From assembly GCF_004025585.1 (NCBI RefSeq), contig NZ_QTZO01000006.1:124001-188000 (forward strand): a stretch of DNA of 64,000 nt. Direction: 5' to 3'. The notes beneath the pieces were generated by a model. It did no database searches. It was not told where the DNA came from and saw only the letters and a program-made list of their open reading frames with translations. Of this stretch, positions 55,907 through 64,000 are shown piece by piece. Both the position numbers and the translations under genes were made by a program. This stretch comes from Pseudodesulfovibrio sp. S3 (GTDB taxonomy: Bacteria > Desulfobacterota > Desulfovibrionia > Desulfovibrionales > Desulfovibrionaceae). The number at the start of each line of letters is the position of its first letter. The stretch's first letter is position 1.

Positions 55907-57100
55907 ATGGCGAAGTCAGAAACCATCCTCATCGTGGACGATCAGTCCGAAAACATCACTTTGCTTGTGGATGTGCTGCAGGAATCGTATTCCCTGCAGG
56001 TTGCCAAGAACGGGGCAACGGCCCTTGAGCGTGCAAGGGGGGAAACGCAGCCGGACATTATCCTGCTCGACGTCATGATGCCCGACATGGACGGCTATGA
56101 GGTCTGCCGCCGATTGAAGGCTGATCCCGCAACCTGGGGCATCCCGGTCATTTTCATCACTGCCCTGACCGATCCTGATGACGAGGCTTGGGGCTTCAAG
56201 CTCGGTGCCTCGGATTACATCACCAAGCCCATTAGTCCGCCAGTGGTCCAGGCTCGGGTGCGAGCTCATTTGCAACTCAAGCGTTCGAAGGAACTGCTTG
56301 AAAGCCAGAATGAGGCCCTGGAAGTGCGGGTCAGGGAACGGACAGCCGAGGTGGTTCAGATTCAGAAGGAGCGGGTCGAGAGCCTCAACCATTTTGCCAA
56401 TGCCCTGGCGCATCAGATTCGTAATCCGGTCATGTCCATTGGCGGCATGGCCGGGCTTTTGGTGAAGAAGGCCCCGGAGGACAGCCCGTTGATTGAGTAC
56501 GCAATGGCGGTCCGTGAAGGCGGCCTGCGTCTGGAAAGTCTGGTCAAGGTTGTCAGCGACTACGTGTCCTTGTCGGCGCATGGCATTCAGGCCATCTCTG
56601 TCAACAATCTCATGACCCAGGCCTTGATCAAGGTCCGTGAATTTTCCGAGGCCTTGGGGCATGATCTGCAATGCTCGTTGGAACTCGAAAATGCCATGAT
56701 CGGCGTGGATGTCCGCATCGTGGTCCTGGCCATTGTCGAAATAGCCGTCAATGCCATGGAGTTCAGCCAGGGTGACGCCACGGAACTGACTATTCAGGGC
56801 GGTATCGGGCATTTCAGGGATGCATTGTTGACGGAGCATCCCCGGACCAGCAGTCATTGGTACGGGATGCACATAAGCGATGCAGGACCGGGTATTTCCA
56901 GGGAGGTCCTTCCCTATGTGACCGATCCGTTCTTCACGACCAAGGCGCAGGGCGTGGGCATGGGGTTGACCAAGGTCAAGCGCATCATTTGCGATGAACA
57001 CGGCGGGATGATGCTGATCAAGTCGCCGTCGTTGGTCGGGCAGGCAGGCGAGAACGGCGGGGGCGGTACTTCGATCATCTTTGATCTGCCCCTGGCCTAG
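55907..57100 (+). CDS. Response regulator-histidine kinase fusion
   Basis: 397 residues. N-terminal receiver (acidic DD at 11-12, phospho-Asp55, Lys107 in ITKP), a coiled coil (about 125-160), then a kinase with phospho-His168 in AHQIRNPVMSIGG and ATPase boxes (EIAVNAMEFSQ, DAGPGISREVLPYV, GVGMGLTKVKRI). The receiver comes first, so this is a cytoplasmic kinase controlled by its own receiver. Its 3' end overlaps the opposing ClC gene by four bases. Confidence 0.88.
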   Translation: MAKSETILIVDDQSENITLLVDVLQESYSLQVAKNGATALERARGETQPDIILLDVMMPDMDGYEVCRRLKADPATWGIPVIFITALTDPDDEAWGFKLGASDYITKPISPPVVQARVRAHLQLKRSKELLESQNEALEVRVRERTAEVVQIQKERVESLNHFANALAHQIRNPVMSIGGMAGLLVKKAPEDSPLIEYAMAVREGGLRLESLVKVVSDYVSLSAHGIQAISVNNLMTQALIKVREFSEALGHDLQCSLELENAMIGVDVRIVVLAIVEIAVNAMEFSQGDATELTIQGGIGHFRDALLTEHPRTSSHWYGMHISDAGPGISREVLPYVTDPFFTTKAQGVGMGLTKVKRIICDEHGGMMLIKSPSLVGQAGENGGGGTSIIFDLPLA

Positions 57101-58962
57101 TCGACTATCTCGGCGGCTCCCTTCACTTCGGCAATGGCCTCGGCATAAGCCTGGAAGACGTCATCGCGGTTGATCAATCCGATGATGTCCGAGGTGTTGG
57201 TCTGGGCCACCACCGGAATCTGCCCGTAATCCGTGTTCACGAACCGGAGCAGCGCCTGGTAGAGATCGTAGTCGGGGCGCACGTAGACGGGCCGTGACAT
57301 GAGATCTTTCACCACCACCAGGTCGTGCAGATCCTCCTCGAACATCCAGTTTCGCACATTGTGGATGGAGACCATGCCGACATACCAACCGTCCGATGAC
57401 CGTCGGACCGGGAAGTAGAGTTGGTTTGAATTGGCGATGATGTCGGTCAAGGCCTTGAGCGTGGTCCCTTCCTCAAGCACGATGACATCGCCCGGATTAT
57501 AGAAGTCCGAGACATGCATCTGTTCCAGGATATTGATGGTGGCATCCTCGGCATGGGCCGGGGAATCGAATTTGTTTTCTGCCTGGTGCTCGTAGAGCGA
57601 ATAGTTGCGTCCGAGCACGATGCAAAGGGCCGAGGCGAGCATGAGCGGTGCCAGCAGTCCGTAGCCCTGGGTCAGTTCGGTCACCATGATCAGAGGGCCG
57701 ATGGGGGCGTTGGCAACTCCGGCAAAGAAGGCGGCCATGCCCACCAGAATGTAGGCGCCGGGCTGGGTGACGATATCCGGGAAGAACTTGTGGCCGAGTT
57801 TGCCCACCAGGCCGCCGGACATGCCGCCCACGAACAGGGCTGGTGCGAACATGCCGCCGGACATGCCCGAACCGATGGTGATGGAGGTGGCTACGGTCTT
57901 GCCTATGATTATGTAGCACATGCCCAGTGCCGGGATCTGGCCGAGGATGGCCAGCTCCAGCCATCCGTATCCGCCGGAAAGGATACCGCCTGTGATCAGG
58001 CCGTCGGTGGCGGTGTAGGGATAGGCGATGCCGAGCAGGCCCATGGCCAGACCGCCTGCGCCCATTGACCAGATGATGCCGATCTTCTCCCGGAGCGGGA
58101 AGAAAATGCTGTATTTTATGTAATAGAAAGTCTTGATGTACATCCAGCCAACGGCGGCGCAGACAAAGGCGAGCAGTGCGTAGAAGATCAGTTCGCGCGG
58201 GTCGTGGAAGGTGAAACGGGGGATGCCGAAGATCGGTTCGGTGCCGTAGAAAAACGTGAATATGGAGTAGGAGACCACCGAACTCATGACCGATGGCAGG
58301 ATCGCCTCTGCTTCGAAGTCTTCGCGGTAAATCACCTCCACGGCGGTCAGTGCACCGCCCAGAGGAGCTCGGAAGATGGCTCCCAGGCCACCGGCTGCAC
58401 CGGCGAGCAGGAGCATGCGCCGTTCCTTGGCTGACAGATCGAACAGTTTTGCCAGCCAGACGCCTGCGCCTGCGCCCATTTGCGTGATCGGGCCTTCGCG
58501 TCCGGCAGAGCCGCCCGAGGCAATGGTCAGCACGGAGCACAAGCCCTTGATGATGGCTACCCGCGCCTTGATGATGCCGCCATGGTTATGGAAGGCGTTG
58601 ATGGTCGCGTCGGTTCCGTCGGTCCCGCCGTTCATGGTCTCTGGAATGAACGTTTTTACGAGCCAGCCGGTGAGTAAGGCTGTGCCCGTGGTGCAGATGG
58701 GGATGACCCAGGGACGGTATGCCCCGACCGGACCTTCGAAGATGCCTTCGCCTGCCGGGTCCGGGGACACGATGCCTGCCAGGTGGTGCTGGATGAAGAA
58801 CTTGCCGAATTCGACCAACCAGAAAAAGGCAACGGCCACCAGACCGGAAAGGATGCCGACCAGGACGCCGATGACCAGCCATCTGAACGAGGTCACCGTC
58901 CGATAGGATTTGACGAAATCCTTCCAGTAATTGATCAGTTGGACGAAGATGCGTAAAGACAT
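57097..58962 (-). CDS. ClC-type chloride channel/transporter with CBS domains
   Basis: 621 residues. About ten membrane helices with the conserved GGSAGREGPITQMGAG (gating Glu in REGP) and AIFRAPLGGALTAVEV. The first selectivity motif reads NGGTDGTDATI instead of GSGIPE, so ion selectivity may differ. The C-terminus carries two CBS domains (about 490-615), which usually bind nucleotides. It lies 3 bases after the ribF start region in the same direction. Confidence 0.88.
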   Translation of the reverse strand: MSLRIFVQLINYWKDFVKSYRTVTSFRWLVIGVLVGILSGLVAVAFFWLVEFGKFFIQHHLAGIVSPDPAGEGIFEGPVGAYRPWVIPICTTGTALLTGWLVKTFIPETMNGGTDGTDATINAFHNHGGIIKARVAIIKGLCSVLTIASGGSAGREGPITQMGAGAGVWLAKLFDLSAKERRMLLLAGAAGGLGAIFRAPLGGALTAVEVIYREDFEAEAILPSVMSSVVSYSIFTFFYGTEPIFGIPRFTFHDPRELIFYALLAFVCAAVGWMYIKTFYYIKYSIFFPLREKIGIIWSMGAGGLAMGLLGIAYPYTATDGLITGGILSGGYGWLELAILGQIPALGMCYIIIGKTVATSITIGSGMSGGMFAPALFVGGMSGGLVGKLGHKFFPDIVTQPGAYILVGMAAFFAGVANAPIGPLIMVTELTQGYGLLAPLMLASALCIVLGRNYSLYEHQAENKFDSPAHAEDATINILEQMHVSDFYNPGDVIVLEEGTTLKALTDIIANSNQLYFPVRRSSDGWYVGMVSIHNVRNWMFEEDLHDLVVVKDLMSRPVYVRPDYDLYQALLRFVNTDYGQIPVVAQTNTSDIIGLINRDDVFQAYAEAIAEVKGAAEIVD

Positions 58963-58965
58963 GGG

Positions 58966-59949
58966 TTATCCGTTGACCGGGCGTCTGGCGAAATCGGGTC
59001 GGGTCATTTTTATGGCCGCCTCGGGCTGGGACAGGATCTGACGGCCCAGTTCCACATCCTTGGCAATGCGGGCTTTGAGTTCATCTATCCCGTTGAATTT
59101 TTTTTCGTCGCGGATGCGCTGGACAAAATGGACTCGTATGTCCGATCCGTAGATATCCTCGTTGAAGTCGAGGAGATGCGCTTCCACGGAAAGGGCGTCA
59201 TTGCCGAATGTCGGGTTCTTGCCGATGTTGGCCACGCCTTGATGCACTTTCCCGGCCAACTCCACCCAAATAGCGTAGACGCCGTTTTTGGGGAAAAGTT
59301 CGTCCACCAGTTTGATGTTGGCGGTGGGAAAACCGAGCAGTTTACCCCCTCGATTCATGCCGTACACGACTTCCCCCTTGATCTGGTAGAATCGTCCGAG
59401 CAGGGGACGAGCCGCCCAAACTTTGCCCGCCTGTACCAGATCGCGGATGCGGGTGGAGCTGACAATGGCGTTGTCGATGGATACCGGATCGAGCCGGTCC
59501 ACGGTGAAGCCGTGCTTGCGGCCCAGTTCTGTCAGGGTGGAGAAGTTGCCGGCCCGGCCCTTTCCCAGGTGGTAGTCGTACCCGATGATCATCTCGCGCA
59601 TGTTCAGGCCGTCGAGGAGATATCGCTGCACGAATTCCTCGGGTGTGAGCCTGGCCATGTCCATGGTGAATTCCAGAAGCAGGCAGACCTGGGGGCCGTA
59701 TTGGGATATGAGTTCTATCTTCTGTTCGGTCAGGGTGATGAAGGGCGGGTTCCGGTCGCTGCGCAGGACTTGCAGGGGGTGGGGGTCAAAGGTGACGACC
59801 ACGCTGGTCAGGCCGCGGGCCTTGGCGCATTCGCAGGTGCTCTCGATCAGCTTCTGGTGGCCCTTGTGAACACCGTCGAAGTTGCCGATGGTCACGCATG
59901 ACCCGGTAATTACGTCTTCGATTTCCTCTATGGTCCGTGCGACGATCAT
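58966..59949 (-). CDS. ribF: Bifunctional riboflavin kinase/FAD synthetase
   Basis: 327 residues from ATG 59949. The FAD synthetase part has TIGNFDGVHKGHQKLI and VSSTRIRDLVQAG; the kinase part has GRFYQIKGEVVYG and LGFPTANI. It makes FMN and FAD. The ATG has only a weak ribosome site. The ClC gene follows after 3 bases. Confidence 0.92.
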   Translation of the reverse strand: MIVARTIEEIEDVITGSCVTIGNFDGVHKGHQKLIESTCECAKARGLTSVVVTFDPHPLQVLRSDRNPPFITLTEQKIELISQYGPQVCLLLEFTMDMARLTPEEFVQRYLLDGLNMREMIIGYDYHLGKGRAGNFSTLTELGRKHGFTVDRLDPVSIDNAIVSSTRIRDLVQAGKVWAARPLLGRFYQIKGEVVYGMNRGGKLLGFPTANIKLVDELFPKNGVYAIWVELAGKVHQGVANIGKNPTFGNDALSVEAHLLDFNEDIYGSDIRVHFVQRIRDEKKFNGIDELKARIAKDVELGRQILSQPEAAIKMTRPDFARRPVNG

Positions 59950-60016
59950 GTTGATTGGTGTCCCTGTTTGAAAAAAAAGCAAACTACGTCAAAAAGGCCG
60001 GGTGTACAAGGGGCGG

Positions 60017-61453
60017 TTATCCCTTCAGTTTGGTGCGCTCTTTGATGAGTTCTTCCAGCTCCTTGAGCTGTTCCTTTTGGGTTTCGGTCGTGGCCAGCGC
60101 CTGTGCTTTCTGGAGGTGCTGATTGGCCTTGCGCATGTCCATGGAATAGACCCCGGCGTAGGCCAGGTGCAGGTTGCCGCTGAACTCGTCCCCGGACGCG
60201 CCCAGAATCATGCCGAGGTGGTGGTGCACTTCCCAGTCCTCGGGGACGAGGTCGTTCACCTTGCGCATGTTGCGGATGGCCTGATCGGTTTGTCCGGCCT
60301 CGGCTTGCAGCCGTGCCAGGTAGAAAAGCGCCATGGAGTCGCGCTTGTCCATGATGACCGCCTTTTGCAACAGGCGGGCCGCCTGGTCGGATTGGCCGTT
60401 CTTGAAGTAGAAAATACCTGCTTCGCGGACGACGAGCGGATCTTCGCCGTCAAGGCTGAGAGCCTTTTCAAAGGCCTGCTCCGCTTCGTCCATCTTTTTC
60501 AGCCTGGCAAGGGTGATGCCGCGCCCCGCATAATCCATGGGGGTATATTCGCTTTGTGCCTTGTCGTCCCAATAGGCAAGGGCCGTGGCGGCAGGGGACA
60601 TCTTGGAACGGACCAGAACCTGGACGCGGTACAGCTTGGTGTTGTCGTCCTTCCGGTTGAGGAATTCCGCTGGCATTCGCGCTATGCGGTCGTTGAGATA
60701 GGTGATTCGATCTGCGGTTCCGGGGTGGGTGGACAGGTAGCTCGGCATTTGGGAGCTGTTGTCGAACCACTTGTTTTTCATCATGATTTCAAAAGTACGA
60801 GGCATCCCGGTAGGGTTGTATCCCGCCTGGACCATGGAGTTGAGCCCCACATGGTCGGCTTCACGCTCGTCTTCCTGGGAATAGTGCAGCATGGCGGCCG
60901 TGCCTGCGCCCATGGAACCCATCATGATGGCCTGTCCTGCCTTGGCGCCGTCACTCCCCCCGGTGGCCACGCCAAGGAGCAGACCGGCCAGCATGCCGGC
61001 AGTGGAGAGCATGGTCACTTTCTTCTGCTTCTCGATGCGGTTGACCACATGGCGCTGGGAGACGTGTGCAAGTTCGTGGGCGATGACTCCGGCCAGTTGG
61101 GATTCCGTCTCCACTTCCTGAATCAGTCCAGTGAAAATGTAGATGAAACCGCCGGGGATGGCGAACGCGTTGAGCAGCGGGTTGGCAATGACCGCACTGG
61201 TAACCTTGAACGGCATGGGCCGTTTCCCGGTCACGACACGGGCCACCACTTCGGCCACATAATCGGTGATATAGGTGTCGCCTACCATGGACATCTGGCT
61301 GCGGATGGTCTGGTCGAATTCCCGTCCCATCTTGTTTTCGTCGCGCAGGGTCAGTTTGTCTCCCAGCAGGTCGGCCTGGGCCGTGAGGGCAGGGCAGATG
61401 ACCAGGAGCATGGCCGCCAGGAAAGCGGGAAGTATGGTGAGCAGGTGTTTCAT
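60017..61453 (-). CDS. M48-family metalloprotease with TPR repeats (BepA-like)
   Basis: 478 residues. Signal peptide (1-27), then a zinc protease domain with HELAH (126-130) and the downstream EREAD (about 206), followed from about residue 300 by TPR repeats. This is the layout of periplasmic BepA/YfgC, which helps assemble or degrade outer-membrane proteins. Confidence 0.9.
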   Translation of the reverse strand: MKHLLTILPAFLAAMLLVICPALTAQADLLGDKLTLRDENKMGREFDQTIRSQMSMVGDTYITDYVAEVVARVVTGKRPMPFKVTSAVIANPLLNAFAIPGGFIYIFTGLIQEVETESQLAGVIAHELAHVSQRHVVNRIEKQKKVTMLSTAGMLAGLLLGVATGGSDGAKAGQAIMMGSMGAGTAAMLHYSQEDEREADHVGLNSMVQAGYNPTGMPRTFEIMMKNKWFDNSSQMPSYLSTHPGTADRITYLNDRIARMPAEFLNRKDDNTKLYRVQVLVRSKMSPAATALAYWDDKAQSEYTPMDYAGRGITLARLKKMDEAEQAFEKALSLDGEDPLVVREAGIFYFKNGQSDQAARLLQKAVIMDKRDSMALFYLARLQAEAGQTDQAIRNMRKVNDLVPEDWEVHHHLGMILGASGDEFSGNLHLAYAGVYSMDMRKANQHLQKAQALATTETQKEQLKELEELIKERTKLKG

Positions 61454-61581
61454 CGAATGTTTCCGTTTTGTTGGTTCCCATTGTAATCATTTGGAGGGGC
61501 TTGGCAACCCCGTTCAAGGGAACGCGCAAAAAAGGGCGCTGCCCCGAAAGACCGCGCCCTGCTGTCGTTTTGGCAACCTGT

Positions 61582-62988
<1,407 letters not shown>

Positions 62989-63286
62989 AATGGGAAATTG
63001 TTGTTGAGGTTTTCGGGGTGTATGATGGGAATTGTGTTGTGTGGGACAGGCTGTGATCTTGGTCTACGCCCGGCGGAACGGGCGGTTTCGTGGAAGGTGC
63101 TGACGAACCGGGGCGGAAGATCGGTTCGCATGCGAGGTAAGGAAAAGCATACCTTTCATTGAAGTTGTGCTCACAGCCTCGGGGCATCTATAATAAAAAC
63201 AAAATGGGAGTGGGATGAGTATAATCAAGCCGCGATGCGGCGACAAAAGGGGAGTTACCTTAAACCGGAGGTCTTGACAAGCCCTG

Positions 63287-63802
63287 CTAGTCTTTTTTCT
63301 CTTGCGCAGCGATGACATCCGCGAATATCTCGTTGATGCCCGCCTTGATGGAGTCCTGTTCGCGGTCCAGAGAGTACGCCAGTTCCATGGACACGAGCCC
63401 CATGGCCTGCTCGAGCAGGCGGCGTTCTCCAAAGGAAAGCTCCTTGTCCTTGCCGATCAGGAACAGTTCTTTGAGTACGTAGGCCACATCGGAAAGATCG
63501 CCGCTTTTCAGTTTCTCGGAATATTCGCGGTAGCGGCGGTTCCAGTTCTGGCCGGTATAGCCGGTGAAGCCGGTCCGGTCATTGAGGGATTCGAAAATGT
63601 CCTGGCCGATGCGTTTGCTGCATACCTGGCGAAGCCCCACGTTTACGGCGTTTGCGACCGGAACCATCAAAGTTACATTGTTGCTCAAGATGCGGACTAT
63701 GTAAAAATCGGCCCTGACTCCGCCGATTTCCTGGGACTCAACGCGTTCGACGCGTCCTACTCCCTGGGAGGGATACACAACCAACTCATTGACCTTGAAC
63801 AC
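63287..63802 (-). CDS. CarD-family transcriptional regulator
   Basis: 171 residues. The N-terminal RNA-polymerase interaction domain (VNELVVYPSQGVGRVERVES) is followed by a helical DNA-binding part (DLSDVAYVLKELFLIGKDKE). CarD stabilises open promoter complexes. It is placed between pth and rho, an order I recall from Desulfovibrionaceae. Confidence 0.92.
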   Translation of the reverse strand: MFKVNELVVYPSQGVGRVERVESQEIGGVRADFYIVRILSNNVTLMVPVANAVNVGLRQVCSKRIGQDIFESLNDRTGFTGYTGQNWNRRYREYSEKLKSGDLSDVAYVLKELFLIGKDKELSFGERRLLEQAMGLVSMELAYSLDREQDSIKAGINEIFADVIAAQEKKD

Positions 63803-63883
63803 TTGGACCTCAGTTATTGAAAATCTTGCTTTTTACAAGCGACAGAAGGACATCATACCGAAAAGAGGATGAAGAGTCCACGA

Positions 63884-64000
63884 TTACTCCGCCTCATCTT
63901 CAGGGAGGCAAAAGGAGTTGACGTGCTGCTGGGCAAATCCCGCTCCACGGCGGAAAAAGATGTCCAGCCCCTTGGTTGCGTGTTGGATTATTTCGGGCAG
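63884..64000 (-). CDS. pth: Peptidyl-tRNA hydrolase, C-terminal end (cut by window edge)
   Basis: The frame is open at 64000; the last 38 residues are visible (LPEIIQHATKGLDIFFRRGA and onward, ending PEDEAE). The helix with GLDIFF...AQQHVNSF fits the C-terminal helix of Pth, and pth is the usual neighbour of carD in this group. The call rests mainly on this context. Confidence 0.6.
   Translation of the reverse strand: MPEIIQHATKGLDIFFRRGAGFAQQHVNSFCLPEDEAE

Noticed and set aside
60002-61486. 494-codon plus frame opposite the M48 protease
   Set aside because: The minus strand has signal peptide, HELAH and TPR repeats; the plus frame is its shadow.

Overview
The window looks like a Desulfovibrionaceae chromosome (Desulfovibrio/Pseudodesulfovibrio type). 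The right flank runs M48 protease, rho, carD, pth, with a macrodomain-hslV-hslU-speB operon, which fits that group. No database search was possible, so family names come from motifs, gene order and recall.

Layout. 1-889: the 3' end of an old integrative element (C-terminus of a tyrosine recombinase, one unknown gene), closed by a decayed copy of a tRNA-Thr 3' half. 890-5656: a second island with one lipoprotein gene and four opposing genes for exported or membrane proteins, including a trypsin-like protease, closed by another tRNA-Thr 3' half. 5657-44999: a nearly complete P2-like myoprophage of about 39.3 kb, bounded by an exact 18-bp core repeat, the right copy lying inside the intact tRNA-Thr(CGT). 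45030-64000: host chromosome.

The prophage is organised as in P2/K139-type phages. Integrase, excisionase-like HTH, repressor, Cro-like, CII-like and primase-helicase genes form the right (early) end. A terminase/portal pair (plus strand) diverges from a long minus-strand operon: scaffold, capsid, terminase small subunit, head completion, tail completion, sheath, tube, DksA-like, transglycosylase, overlapping spanins, a chaperone with a -1 frameshift site, tape measure, baseplate, fibres, hub and spike. An Ogr-like activator gene follows the portal gene.

Accessory genes sit in two places. The left end holds a pentapeptide-repeat membrane protein, a lipoprotein, an ash/Icd-like structured leader with a small protein, a BRCT protein and an AbiC-like membrane protein. 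Between the Dam methylase and the replication genes lies a compact AT-rich three-gene operon: TaqI-type adenine methyltransferase, DUF262 protein and RelA/SpoT-fold protein. I regard this operon as the best candidate for an undescribed defence system. Next to it, 37.9-38.2 kb holds a 25-bp perfect inverted repeat enclosing a cluster of TGTAAT motifs, a candidate phage origin or operator array.

The host part carries an MscS channel, an ADP-forming acyl-CoA synthetase, two histidine-kinase proteins plus a kinase remnant, a ClC channel, ribF and the operons named above.
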